This document shows, piece by piece, positions 45,371 to 54,626 of a stretch of DNA of 64,000 nt. The stretch lies in NCBI RefSeq assembly GCF_051486985.1, contig NZ_JAHVDV010000024.1:1-64000 (forward strand), read 5' to 3'. A model generated the notes under the pieces. The model was not told where the DNA came from. It searched no databases and saw only the letters and a program-made list of their open reading frames with translations. Numbering within the stretch: position 1 is the first letter of the stretch; each line of letters opens with the position of its first letter. The position numbers were made by a program, and so were the translations under genes. This stretch comes from CBFFRJ01 sp051486985. GTDB lineage: Bacteria; Pseudomonadota; Gammaproteobacteria; Enterobacterales; Enterobacteriaceae.

Positions 45371-47452
45371 ATGCAAGGTCGCCTGTTAGATGCCATTCCC
45401 CTTAATACCTTAACCGGCGTTGGCGCGGCGCAAAGCAGCAAGCTGGCAAAAATTGGCCTGCATACCATACAGGACCTTCTGCTCCACCTGCCGCTGCGTT
45501 ACGAAGACCGCACCCAGCTTTACCCCATCAATGACCTGCTGCCGGGCATCTACGCCACGGTGGAAGGCGAAGTGCTGAACTGCAACATCAGCTTCGGCGG
45601 ACGTCGGATGATGACCTGCCAGATAAGCGATGGCACCGGCATCCTTACCATGCGCTTCTTTAACTTCAACGCGGCGATGAAAAACAGCCTGACGACCGGA
45701 CGTCGCGTACTGGCCTACGGTGAAGCGAAGCGCGGGAAATACGGCGCAGAGATGATCCACCCGGAATACCGCGTGCAGGGTGATCTCAGCACGCCGGCGT
45801 TACAGGAGACCCTGACTCCGGTCTACCCCACTACCGAAGGGGTAAAGCAGGCCACCCTGCGCAAGCTTACTGACCAGGCGCTGGATCTGCTTGATACCTG
45901 CGCCATTACCGAGCTGTTACCGCCTGAGCTGGCGCAGGGGCTGATGTCTCTGCCGGAGGCATTACGCACGCTGCATCGCCCGCCGCCGTCGCTACAGCTT
46001 GCCGATCTGGAAACCGGTAAACACCCGGCACAGCGGCGCCTGATTCTGGAAGAATTACTGGCACACAATTTGAGTATGCTGGCCGTGCGGGCAGGAGCCC
46101 AGCGTTATCACGCTAAGCCGCTTGCCGCCAAAGATACGCTGAAAAACAAGTTGCTGGCTTCACTGCCCTTTAAACCCACCGGCGCGCAGGCGCGCGTGAC
46201 GGCGGAAATTGAGCGTGATATGGCGCTCGACATGCCCATGATGCGGTTAGTGCAGGGCGATGTCGGCTCCGGTAAAACGCTGGTCGCCGCGCTTGCGGCC
46301 CTGCGTGCCATCGCCAACGGCAACCAGGTGGCGCTGATGGCGCCGACCGAACTGCTGGCTGAGCAGCACGCCAACAACTTCCGCAGTTGGTTTGCGCCGC
46401 TGGGTGTCGAGGTGGGCTGGCTGGCAGGTAAGCAAAAAGGCAAAGCCCGTCAGGCGCAGCAGGAGGCGATTGCCAGTGGCCAGGTACAGATGGTGGTAGG
46501 CACCCACGCTATCTTCCAGGAGCAGGTGCAGTTTAACGGCCTTGCACTGGTCATTATCGATGAACAGCACCGTTTCGGCGTTCATCAACGTCTGGCACTA
46601 CGGGAAAAGGGTCAGCAGCAGGGCTTTCATCCGCATCAGTTGATCATGACCGCGACCCCCATCCCACGCACCCTGGCGATGACCGCCTATGCCGATCTCG
46701 ACACCTCAGTGATCGATGAAATGCCGCCAGGCCGCACGCCTGTCACCACCGTGGCGATACCGGATACCCGGCGTAACGACATTATTGACCGTGTGCGCAA
46801 CGCCTGCACCGGGGAGAGTCGGCAGGCCTATTGGGTCTGTACGCTGATTGAAGAGTCGGACCTGCTTGAAGCGCAGGCAGCAGAAGCGACCTGGGAAGAG
46901 CTGAAACTGGCGTTGCCGGAGCTCAATATCGGCCTGGTACACGGACGCATGAAGCCCGCTGAGAAACAGGCGGTAATGCATGCCTTTAAGCAGGGTGAAC
47001 TGCATTTGCTGATTGCCACCACCGTTATTGAGGTGGGCGTGGACGTGCCCAATGCCAGCCTGATGATTATCGAAAACCCGGAACGTCTCGGTCTTGCGCA
47101 ACTGCACCAGCTTCGTGGCCGGGTCGGACGTGGCGCAGTGGCCTCCCACTGCGTATTGCTCTACAAATCCCCACTGTCAAAAACGGCGCAAATGCGTCTG
47201 CAGGTGCTACGCGACAGCAACGACGGCTTTGTGATTGCGCAAAAAGATCTGGAAATTCGCGGCCCAGGCGAGCTACTCGGCACCCGCCAGACCGGCAATG
47301 CCGAATTTAAGGTAGCGGACCTCTTACGTGACCAGGCGATGATCCCGGAGGTGCAGCGCCTTGCCCGTCATATCCATGAACGCTATCCGGCACAGGCGCA
47401 GGCCCTCATTGAACGCTGGATGCCGGAAACCGAACGTTACTCAAACGCCTGA
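45371..47452 (+). CDS. recG: ATP-dependent DNA helicase RecG
   Basis: RecG is a branch-migrating superfamily 2 helicase acting on stalled forks, R-loops and Holliday junctions. The 693 residues equal E. coli. An N-terminal wedge OB domain (about 60-150) is followed by motif I GDVGSGKTLVAALAAL near 290, the DEQH box in VIIDEQHRFGVHQR, motif III TATPIPRTLAMT and motif VI QLRGRVGRG near 590. The ATG at 45371 is the homologous start. Its stop is directly adjacent to the stop of the next, convergent gene. Confidence 0.97.
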   Translation: MQGRLLDAIPLNTLTGVGAAQSSKLAKIGLHTIQDLLLHLPLRYEDRTQLYPINDLLPGIYATVEGEVLNCNISFGGRRMMTCQISDGTGILTMRFFNFNAAMKNSLTTGRRVLAYGEAKRGKYGAEMIHPEYRVQGDLSTPALQETLTPVYPTTEGVKQATLRKLTDQALDLLDTCAITELLPPELAQGLMSLPEALRTLHRPPPSLQLADLETGKHPAQRRLILEELLAHNLSMLAVRAGAQRYHAKPLAAKDTLKNKLLASLPFKPTGAQARVTAEIERDMALDMPMMRLVQGDVGSGKTLVAALAALRAIANGNQVALMAPTELLAEQHANNFRSWFAPLGVEVGWLAGKQKGKARQAQQEAIASGQVQMVVGTHAIFQEQVQFNGLALVIIDEQHRFGVHQRLALREKGQQQGFHPHQLIMTATPIPRTLAMTAYADLDTSVIDEMPPGRTPVTTVAIPDTRRNDIIDRVRNACTGESRQAYWVCTLIEESDLLEAQAAEATWEELKLALPELNIGLVHGRMKPAEKQAVMHAFKQGELHLLIATTVIEVGVDVPNASLMIIENPERLGLAQLHQLRGRVGRGAVASHCVLLYKSPLSKTAQMRLQVLRDSNDGFVIAQKDLEIRGPGELLGTRQTGNAEFKVADLLRDQAMIPEVQRLARHIHERYPAQAQALIERWMPETERYSNA

Positions 47453-48130
47453 TCAGGGTTTGTGATAGATGTTATCAAAACTGACGTTCATACCACCGCA
47501 ATAGCCGCTATCACTGACGATTAGGTTGCCATTAACCAGTTGCGCCGTCCCGCTGCACGCATATTCCTCTTTCGGGTTTCCCCAGTGCAGCACATTCCCT
47601 TGTGGCGTTACGGTTTCATCAAGATCGCCGGTATGAACGACCTCATACCCTGCCGCATTTTTTCCGCCATACCAGGTAGCCTGGCCGTTGATATTAAGTT
47701 GTCCTTTTCCGACAGAGGTAATCTGGATCTCATTATCCCCCGCTTCGGCACGCCATTTTCCGGTCCACGCGGCAAGCGTCGCGCTGGCTGCTGGCTGCTT
47801 TTCTAAGGTCTTAGAGGGCAACCAGCCAACAAACTCATGCTTTTTCCCCGAGTACCAGACGCAGCTCCAGCCCGGCACTTCCTGCGCCACCAGTACCGTG
47901 TCGCCCGCCACCAGATATGGTTTTGTTGCGCAGGCCTCCCCCTGGCCCGGACAGCCGTCATCATCACGATAAAAATGCACTTTTGCATCGCCTTCGGTTT
48001 TTACTTTTGCCTGGTTGAAGACACCCGGCCAGGAGGGGAAATAACCATTGCGGCAGCTATGCAGGTCGTATTCATCAGCGAGGCAACCGGCGGAGAAAAA
48101 AGCCAGTGCGAGCAGTATTTTTCCTTTCAT
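47453..48130 (-). CDS. Exported protein of unknown function with SH3-like segment
   Basis: A 225-residue protein with an N-terminal signal (MKGKILLALAFFSAGCLADE); the SAGC could be a weak lipobox, otherwise cleavage is near residue 18. Residues about 60-115 (GDTVLVAQEVPGWSCVWYS, then FVGWLPSKTL) look like a bacterial SH3-type domain. The C-terminal part (about 125-225) is beta-rich with four cysteines, which may form disulfides. I do not recognise the family. It occupies the recG-xanP interval where E. coli has gltS. Start chosen at the signal peptide, ATG 48130. Confidence 0.75.
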   Translation of the reverse strand: MKGKILLALAFFSAGCLADEYDLHSCRNGYFPSWPGVFNQAKVKTEGDAKVHFYRDDDGCPGQGEACATKPYLVAGDTVLVAQEVPGWSCVWYSGKKHEFVGWLPSKTLEKQPAASATLAAWTGKWRAEAGDNEIQITSVGKGQLNINGQATWYGGKNAAGYEVVHTGDLDETVTPQGNVLHWGNPKEEYACSGTAQLVNGNLIVSDSGYCGGMNVSFDNIYHKP

Positions 48131-48289
48131 ATCAATCCCTAACTTATCATTACCCTGTGCGATTGCCGATGATTTTAGCATTGCGCACATCCTGCGGAGC
48201 GATAAATACGCCGACCACCTTAAAATCAGTAGGCTTTAGAACCCAGGTCGCTCCTCTCAACGTTCTTTATAAAAGTATGTTTTATGGGT

Positions 48290-48305
48290 AAGCAACCGTT
48301 TGCTT
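48290..48305 (+). promoter_or_regulatory. PurR-like operator upstream of xanP
   Basis: AAGCAACCGTTTGCTT is a near-perfect palindrome and matches 13 of 16 positions of the PurR consensus ACGCAAACGTTTGCGT. It lies 52 bases before the xanP start, a suitable place for purine-responsive repression of a xanthine transporter. Confidence 0.7.
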
Positions 48306-48357
48306 TTACCAAACAGTCCGTTAGAATCTGCGCTTTTCCATCAGGGGATTGCTTGAG

Positions 48358-49743
48358 ATGTCTGTTAACACCATCGAGTCCGAAAATGCGCAATCGGTTG
48401 CGCACTCCCAGCCCAGTGAACTGATCTATCGCCTTGAAGACCGCCCGCCCCTGGCGCAAACCCTTTTTGCCGCCCTGCAGCACCTGCTGGCAATGTTTGT
48501 CGGCGTGATCACGCCAGGTCTGCTGATTTGCCAGGCACTGGGTTTACCGGCTCAGGACACGCAGCACATCATCAGCATGTCCCTGTTCGCCTCCGGCGTG
48601 GCCTCCATTATCCAGATTAAAGCCTGGGGCCCGGTGGGTTCGGGTCTGTTATCGATTCAGGGGACCAGTTTTAACTTTGTCGCGCCGCTGATTATGGGCG
48701 GCACGGCGCTGAAGACCGGGGGAGCAGATGTCCCGACGATGATGGCCGCGCTGTTCGGCTCCCTGATGCTGGCAAGCTGCACCGAGATGGTCATCTCCCG
48801 TATTTTGCCTTTCGCCCGTCGCGTGATCACCCCGCTGGTCTCCGGGGTGGTAGTGATGATTATCGGTCTGTCGCTGATTCAGGTTGGCCTGACTTCCGTG
48901 GGTGGCGGCTTTGGCGCGATGGCAAACCATACCTTTGGCGCGCCCAAAAACCTGCTGCTGGCAGGTATCGTTCTTGCCATCATCATTCTGCTTAACCGCC
49001 AGCGTAACCCGTACCTGCGCATCGCTTCCCTGGTGATCGCGATGGCGGTCGGCTATGTCGTGGCCATGATGATGGGCATGCTGCCGGACTATGTTGCCCC
49101 GGCCGACACCTTTATGATCCCGACGCCGCTTTACTACGGTCTGAGCATCGACTGGAGTCTGCTGCTGCCGCTGATGCTGGTCTTTATGATCACCTCTCTG
49201 GAAACCATCGGCGACATCACCGCCACATCTGACGTCTCTGAGCAGCCGGTTTCCGGCCCGGTCTACATGAACCGCCTGAAAGGCGGTGTGCTGGCAAACG
49301 GGCTGAACTCTTTTGTTTCTGCGGTATTTAATACCTTCCCTAACTCCTGCTTCGGTCAGAACAACGGCGTTATTCAGCTGACCGGCGTTGCCAGCCGCTA
49401 TGTAGGCTTCTTTGTCGCCGTGATGCTGATGGTGATGGGCCTCTTCCCGGCCGTGGCCGCTTTTGTGCAGCAGTTGCCTGAGCCGGTACTTGGTGGTGCG
49501 ACCCTGGTGATGTTTGGAACGATCGCCGCTTCCGGCGTGCGCATCGTTTCCCGCGAACCGCTGAACCGCCGCGCCATTATGATTATCGCGCTGTCGCTGG
49601 CCGTGGGCCTTGGCGTCTCTCAGCAGCCGATGATTTTACAATTTGCTCCTGACTGGCTGAAAAACCTGCTCTCCTCCGGCATCGCCGCAGGGGGTATCAC
49701 CGCCATCGTGCTGAACCTGGTATTCCCTGTCGATAAGCAGTAA
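48358..49743 (+). CDS. xanP: Xanthine:H+ symporter XanP
   Basis: XanP (YicE) is a high-affinity xanthine permease of the NCS2 (NAT) family in the inner membrane. The 461 residues and about 14 membrane segments match E. coli. NAT signature residues are in QGTSFNFVAPL (TM3), SLETIGDITATSDVS (TM8) and NTFPNSCFGQNNGVIQLTGVASR (TM10, with the Q-x-N-x4-T type motif). The ATG at 48358 is chosen by homology. A PurR-like palindrome lies upstream. It is followed by a GC-rich hairpin. Confidence 0.95.
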   Translation: MSVNTIESENAQSVAHSQPSELIYRLEDRPPLAQTLFAALQHLLAMFVGVITPGLLICQALGLPAQDTQHIISMSLFASGVASIIQIKAWGPVGSGLLSIQGTSFNFVAPLIMGGTALKTGGADVPTMMAALFGSLMLASCTEMVISRILPFARRVITPLVSGVVVMIIGLSLIQVGLTSVGGGFGAMANHTFGAPKNLLLAGIVLAIIILLNRQRNPYLRIASLVIAMAVGYVVAMMMGMLPDYVAPADTFMIPTPLYYGLSIDWSLLLPLMLVFMITSLETIGDITATSDVSEQPVSGPVYMNRLKGGVLANGLNSFVSAVFNTFPNSCFGQNNGVIQLTGVASRYVGFFVAVMLMVMGLFPAVAAFVQQLPEPVLGGATLVMFGTIAASGVRIVSREPLNRRAIMIIALSLAVGLGVSQQPMILQFAPDWLKNLLSSGIAAGGITAIVLNLVFPVDKQ

Positions 49744-49750
49744 TTCCATC

Positions 49751-49776
49751 GCGGCAGCGGGTCACACCGCTGCCGC
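49751..49776 (+). terminator. GC-rich hairpin after xanP
   Basis: A perfect 10-bp stem GCGGCAGCGG / CCGCTGCCGC with loop GTCACA, eight bases after the xanP stop. No T run follows, so it may stabilise the 3' end or mark Rho-dependent termination. Confidence 0.55.
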
Positions 49777-49872
49777 TGTCGCCCCGCTGTAACGCTCTTT
49801 CACTAATCGTACCTTGAGGATTGCGCACAAATCGTGCATAACTCCTGTATCGGTATTCGAGGATGGAAGATC

Positions 49873-51576
49873 ATGAAATTTATTGGAAAGCTCCTTCTTT
49901 TCGTTGTTATCGTCCTGCTGATCGCAGTAGTTGCCTGCTATTTCCTGCTGAAAACGCAGTGGGGTGCAACCCAGGCCAGTAACTGGATTAACGAAAACAG
50001 TGACTATCACCTTACTTTCGATGCCATCGATCACGCGCTTTCTTCGCCGTCCCATGTCCGTTTACGCAATGTGAATTTTGGCCGCAAGGGCCAACCCGCG
50101 ACGCTGGTCGCTAAAGGTGTCGACATCGGCCTGAGCAGCCGCCAGCTTACCGATCCGCTGCATACCGATACCATCCTGCTTCAGGATGGCACGCTGAATC
50201 TTTCGCCGGCTACCGCGCCTCTGCCCTTCCAGGCTGACCGCCTGCAACTGAGCAATATGGCCTTTAACAGCCCGGCGACCGGCTGGGATCTCAGCGCCCA
50301 GCGCGTGACGGGCGGCGTGAGTCCCTGGCAGCCGGTTGCCGGGAACGTGCTGGGAACGCAGGCGCAAATCCAGATGAGCGCGGGCTCCATGACCCTTAAC
50401 GGCGTGCCCGCCAGCAACGTGTTGATACAGGGGAGCATTGATAAAGGCACGGTGACATTAACCACTCTCGGCGCAGACATGGCACGTGGTTCGCTCACCG
50501 GCAATGCGCGGCGTGACGCAAACGGCGGCTGGGTGGTGGATAACCTGCGTCTGAACGATATACGCCTGCAAAGCGACAAGTCGCTGACTGACTTTTTCGC
50601 CCCACTGACCACCCTGCCGTTGCTGCAAATCGGGCGACTGGACATCACCGATGCGCGCCTGCAAGGTCCCGCATGGGCCGTTACCGACCTTGATTTGAGT
50701 CTGCGTAACCTGACGCTTGCCAACGGTGACTGGCATACCGATGACGGTCAGTTGTCGATGAACGCCAACGAATTCATTTACGGCTCACTGCACTTCTTTG
50801 ACCCCATTCTCAACGCCGATTTCACCCCGCAGGGCATCGCCGTTAAACAGTTCACCACCCGGTGGGAGAACGGCATGGTGCGCACCTCAGGCTACTGGGC
50901 GCGCAGTGGTAAAGCACTGGTGCTGAACGATGCGGCCATCGTCGGTCTGGAGTACACGCTGCCTGAGACCTGGAAACAGACCTGGATGGACAGGCTCCCT
51001 GACTGGCTGCACAGCGTTGAAGTGAAAAAACTGAGTGCCAGCCGTAATCTGGTCATCGACATCGATCCCACCTTCCCCTGGCAACTCACCGCCCTTGACG
51101 GCTACGGCGCAAACCTGATGCTGGCGCGGGATCGTCAGTGGGGCATCTGGAATGGCAACCTTAAGCTGAATGCCGCCGCTGCGACCTTTAACCGCGTGGA
51201 CGTTCGCCGCCCGTCATTAGCGCTGAGCGCCAACAGCAGTACGGTTAATATCACTGAACTGAGCGCCTTTACCGGCAAAGGGCTGCTTGAAGCGACCGCG
51301 GTGGTGGGGCAAACGCCTGAGCGCAGCGTCAACCTCAGCCTTAACGGGCGCGGCGTACCCATGAACGTACTGCAGGAGTGGGGATGGCCGGTGTTACCGG
51401 TCAGCGGTGAGGGTAATTTGCAACTGACGGCCACCGGCCGGGTTCAGGCCGATGCCCCTCTCAAACCCACCGTGAACGGTGAGCTGTCGGCGGTAAATGC
51501 GCAACAGCAGCAGATCAGGCAGAGCATGCGCGGTGGTGTGGTGGCGGGCGCAGACGTCGCCGCGTCACAGCCGTAG
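49873..51576 (+). CDS. yicH: AsmA family protein YicH
   Basis: A 567-residue AsmA-like protein with one N-terminal membrane helix (KLLLFVVIVLLIAVVACYFLL, split around residues 5-25) and a long periplasmic part rich in beta strands. AsmA proteins belong to the bridge-like lipid-transfer superfamily and are linked to phospholipid traffic to the outer membrane; the role of YicH itself is less clear. It follows xanP as in E. coli. ATG 49873 begins MKFIGKLL, as homologues do. Confidence 0.93.
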   Translation: MKFIGKLLLFVVIVLLIAVVACYFLLKTQWGATQASNWINENSDYHLTFDAIDHALSSPSHVRLRNVNFGRKGQPATLVAKGVDIGLSSRQLTDPLHTDTILLQDGTLNLSPATAPLPFQADRLQLSNMAFNSPATGWDLSAQRVTGGVSPWQPVAGNVLGTQAQIQMSAGSMTLNGVPASNVLIQGSIDKGTVTLTTLGADMARGSLTGNARRDANGGWVVDNLRLNDIRLQSDKSLTDFFAPLTTLPLLQIGRLDITDARLQGPAWAVTDLDLSLRNLTLANGDWHTDDGQLSMNANEFIYGSLHFFDPILNADFTPQGIAVKQFTTRWENGMVRTSGYWARSGKALVLNDAAIVGLEYTLPETWKQTWMDRLPDWLHSVEVKKLSASRNLVIDIDPTFPWQLTALDGYGANLMLARDRQWGIWNGNLKLNAAAATFNRVDVRRPSLALSANSSTVNITELSAFTGKGLLEATAVVGQTPERSVNLSLNGRGVPMNVLQEWGWPVLPVSGEGNLQLTATGRVQADAPLKPTVNGELSAVNAQQQQIRQSMRGGVVAGADVAASQP

Positions 51577-51578
51577 AC

Positions 51579-51610
51579 CAAAAAAAAGGTGCCATCCGGG
51601 GATGGCACCT
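51579..51610 (-). terminator. Terminator of the ureide-type operon
   Basis: A perfect 10-bp stem AGGTGCCATC (51587-51596) / GATGGCACCT (51601-51610), loop CGGG. In the minus direction it is followed by eight T residues, so it ends the six-gene operon that finishes with the permease; it also sits right after yicH on the plus strand. Confidence 0.9.
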
Positions 51611-51627
51611 GTGGTGTTGCTAAACCA

Positions 51628-53226
51628 TCAGACCAGCGGCTCTTTGTCGTTATCAACAGGTGACCAGTCAAGTACGCCCTGCTCCCGCACCTGACGCCAG
51701 GCGAGGAACGTCAGCATCAGCGTGACCACCCCATAGGCAAAGGTGACCGTTGGCGAGGCGTTCACCGCCATCTGGTGGCCGTGAATAAAGCCGAAGAAGG
51801 AGAGCACCGTGGCCGCTGCGGCATAGACCGCCGCCCAGTTAAAACGTCGATCGATAATAAAGGCCGCAATCGCCCCCATCATCAGCCCCGCCAGCACCGC
51901 GCCGCCACCAGTGGTCGCCATGCCGTTATAGAGCACGCCGTTGTTGGCCATATTGCTCATCACTTCAGCCGGCAGATTGACGGTATTAGCCCCGGCCGCA
52001 TTCAGCGCACCGTCCACCTGAGTTTTCGCCCATTCGGCGATGTTCGGCACTAATGCCAGCACAATAGCCGGGGCGTGGCGTTTTGGGGATACCTGGAACG
52101 CCTGTGCGCCGATCACAAGGCCGATGAACAGCAGGATAGGCACAATCGCCACCAGCGGAATGATCGACAGCAGCAGGGCGGTCAGGCCGAGGAAGCAGAC
52201 AATCGCCATGCAGATGCCGGTCGCCAGCGAGTAGCCAATACGCCCGCCCATCGCTTTCCAGCCAGGATGACCGATATAGACCGCAGGCGGGAACGGTGAG
52301 CCGAGCAGTGCGCCCACAATCGCCCCAACACCATCTGCCGCCAGCACCGCACGCAGGTTATAGCTGTCGCCGCCCACGGCTGCCGACTCGACGTTGTTGA
52401 GGATTTCGGTGAAGTTGAAGATGCCCAGAGGGATTGCGGTGACCAGCAGCGGCCAGACCAGCTCAGAGGGCACGCTGAACACATCGCCCGTCAGCGACGG
52501 CAGATGCAGCGCAAAATTGCCCGCCGCCTCTTTAACCGCCGCCGGATTCATGATGTCGCTGAAACCTAAGAAGGTCGCGCCCCAGCCCAGCACGCACCCG
52601 ACAATAACCACCGCCAGCCCGCCCGGCAGGCCAAACGGCAGACGCACATTACCGACCCAGTTGAGCAGAATAATGGCAAAGCAGATGACCCCAATCCACG
52701 CGGTATCAAACATCTGGTAAGCAGGGCGCATGGCGATGAATGCAATGGCAATACCGGCCAGCGTCCCCAGCATGGCGGCACGCGGGGTGTATTTACGGAT
52801 AGTCGGACCGACCACCACACCGAGCAGGACAATAACGCCCACGATCATCGCCCAGATAAGCCCAAGCTTCCACGCCAGCATCCAGTCTTTATGGATGAGC
52901 AGTGTGGGCAGCATCACCACAAACACCACGATAAACATATGCGGCACGCTGGGACCATACGGCAGGGCGGTCACATTATTGCGACCCTCACGCCGGGCCA
53001 GTCGCCAGGCAAGCCAGGCGTAGAAGAGGTTTCCAAGGGGAAGGGCAATGCCCAGGGCGGGCAGGATACGGCCATAAACGGTGGTCGCCGGAATTTGCGC
53101 GACGTACAACGCCAGCCCGGAGAGGACCAGCACATTCAATAAGACATTGGTGAACAGACCAAAAAAAGCGTTTAAATCGCCCGCGACCCAGAGCTGTGGT
53201 CGGAAAGCGGTGTTTCCTTGCGCCAT
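51628..53226 (-). CDS. NCS2 family permease of the ureide-type operon
   Basis: A 532-residue inner-membrane permease with about 12-14 helices, of the NCS2/nucleobase-cation symporter-2 type related to AzgA/uracil-xanthine carriers. Readable motifs: NVTALPYGPSVPHMF (about 85-99), NFTEILNNVESAAVGGDSYNLR near 280 and GSPFPPAVYIGHPGWKAMG near 315. It is the last gene of the operon. Its substrate is probably the ureide or nucleobase-like compound that the operon degrades; that is inference from location. The spacing of 19 bases to the upstream gene supports cotranscription. Confidence 0.85.
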   Translation of the reverse strand: MAQGNTAFRPQLWVAGDLNAFFGLFTNVLLNVLVLSGLALYVAQIPATTVYGRILPALGIALPLGNLFYAWLAWRLARREGRNNVTALPYGPSVPHMFIVVFVVMLPTLLIHKDWMLAWKLGLIWAMIVGVIVLLGVVVGPTIRKYTPRAAMLGTLAGIAIAFIAMRPAYQMFDTAWIGVICFAIILLNWVGNVRLPFGLPGGLAVVIVGCVLGWGATFLGFSDIMNPAAVKEAAGNFALHLPSLTGDVFSVPSELVWPLLVTAIPLGIFNFTEILNNVESAAVGGDSYNLRAVLAADGVGAIVGALLGSPFPPAVYIGHPGWKAMGGRIGYSLATGICMAIVCFLGLTALLLSIIPLVAIVPILLFIGLVIGAQAFQVSPKRHAPAIVLALVPNIAEWAKTQVDGALNAAGANTVNLPAEVMSNMANNGVLYNGMATTGGGAVLAGLMMGAIAAFIIDRRFNWAAVYAAAATVLSFFGFIHGHQMAVNASPTVTFAYGVVTLMLTFLAWRQVREQGVLDWSPVDNDKEPLV

Positions 53227-53245
53227 GATCCTACTCCTGACGTTA

Positions 53246-53641
53246 TTACTCAGTCATATAGTGGCCGGTATACGCTCTCCAGCCTCCCAGGGTGGTTATC
53301 TCTTTTTGCCCTTCCACCAGCCAGGGTTCGGCCAGTACGCCAAGGACTTCGCTACCGTCACGCAACTCCACTTTGCCGATACACAACCCGGCAGGCTCTT
53401 TTTGTAAAATCTCGCCAAGTCCCGCAGGCGGAACGGCCCAAATCTCCAGCGCAATCGGCCCACCGTCCCCGGGGGTACGGATCATGCCAGGATGATTATC
53501 GTTGATGGTCCAACAGCGGTAGCAGGCGGCGGTAGTGTCTTCCCTGATAAAGTCAGCCTGTGCAGCAATCATATTCGGATTGAGCACAAGGCCACGCATT
53601 AATGTGCCATTTACTGCGAGTAAGATCTTGTTATTTATCAT
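53246..53641 (-). CDS. Stand-alone allophanate-hydrolase C-domain-like protein
   Basis: A 131-residue protein resembling the C-terminal domain of allophanate hydrolase (AtzF/DUR1,2 type), with no amidase domain attached. Conserved stretches are LLAVNGTLMRGLVLNPNM, AACYRCWTINDNHPGMIR, KEPAGLCIGKVELRDG and GEPWL-like ending in ITTLGGWRAY. In allophanate hydrolase this domain, of gamma-glutamylcyclotransferase-like fold, is credited with decarboxylating N-carboxycarbamate. ATG 53641 is preferred; a GTG at 53677 overlapping the kinase gene is an alternative. Its presence points to allophanate-like chemistry in this operon. Confidence 0.8.
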   Translation of the reverse strand: MINNKILLAVNGTLMRGLVLNPNMIAAQADFIREDTTAACYRCWTINDNHPGMIRTPGDGGPIALEIWAVPPAGLGEILQKEPAGLCIGKVELRDGSEVLGVLAEPWLVEGQKEITTLGGWRAYTGHYMTE

Positions 53642-53670
53642 AGTATTTTGCTCTGAATAGACTGCCTGTA

Positions 53671-54624
53671 CTAGCACGTAAAACGGGTTCCGCCCTCGCC
53701 ACGCAGCGCACGAGCAATACCCTGCGGCGTGGTGATAAGTCCGATGCCCTGCGGTTGACCACGCAGATAGGTCAGCATCGCCTCAACCTTCGGGGCCATG
53801 CTGCCTGCGCCAAACTCACGACTCTGTAGCAAGGTTTCGGCTTCGCTGAGGGAAAGCTGGCTAAGCCAGCGCTGCTGCGGCGTACCAAAATCAACCGCCA
53901 CCTGATCAACCCCGGTCGGAATAAGCAGCATCTGCGCGCCCAGTTCACAGGCGAGCAGCGCCGAAGCTCTGTCTTTATCGATGACGGCCTGCGCGGCAAC
54001 CAGACTGCCGTCGCTGTCGCGCCAGACAGGGATGCCGCCGCCACCGCAGGCGATGACCAGGACATTTTGTTCAAGAAGGGTACGAATAATGGGGGTTTCG
54101 ATAACGTCCAGCGGTGCGGGAGAAGCCACCACACGTCGCCAGCCACGCCCGGCGTCTTCACTAATCTGCCAGCCCTGCGTGCTGGCAAGACGGGTCGCCG
54201 TCTCATGATCCATGTGCGCGCCGATGGGTTTATCTGGCTTCGCAAACGCCGGATCGTTGGGGTCAATGCGCGTCCGGGTCACCAGCGCAACCACGCTTAC
54301 CTCCGCCAGCCCCCGCGCGGCCAGCGCATTGCCTAAGGCGTTCTGGAACATAAAGCCCATCGCCCCCTGCGTATCTCCCACCGCGTATTCCAGCGGCACG
54401 GTCGGGGCGGCCTCTTTCGCCACTTCGCTGCGCCGCAGAATGAACCCCACCTGCGGTCCATTGCCATGCGTCAGGACAACACGCCAGCCCTCAGCAATCA
54501 GCTCCACCACATGCGTGGCGGTCTCCTTTACGGCTTCATACTGCTGCTCAAGGGCGTTTTCACCCGGCGAGCGAATAAGCGCGTTGCCGCCGACGGCGAC
54601 GACAGCGATGCGGCGTCCAGACAT
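53671..54624 (-). CDS. Carbamate kinase (AllK/YbcF-like)
   Basis: Transfers phosphate from carbamoyl phosphate to ADP, giving ATP and carbamate that falls to ammonia and CO2. The 317 residues match the family: RIAVVAVGGNALIR at about 4-17, VVLTHGNGPQVG near 47-58, ACGGGGIPVW near 205 and VIDKDRASALLA near 220-231. It starts two bases after the DUF1116 gene, matching the E. coli order in which ybcF follows ylbE/ylbF. This would be the ATP-yielding last step of the operon's pathway. Confidence 0.93.
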   Translation of the reverse strand: MSGRRIAVVAVGGNALIRSPGENALEQQYEAVKETATHVVELIAEGWRVVLTHGNGPQVGFILRRSEVAKEAAPTVPLEYAVGDTQGAMGFMFQNALGNALAARGLAEVSVVALVTRTRIDPNDPAFAKPDKPIGAHMDHETATRLASTQGWQISEDAGRGWRRVVASPAPLDVIETPIIRTLLEQNVLVIACGGGGIPVWRDSDGSLVAAQAVIDKDRASALLACELGAQMLLIPTGVDQVAVDFGTPQQRWLSQLSLSEAETLLQSREFGAGSMAPKVEAMLTYLRGQPQGIGLITTPQGIARALRGEGGTRFTC

Positions 54625-54626
54625 GG

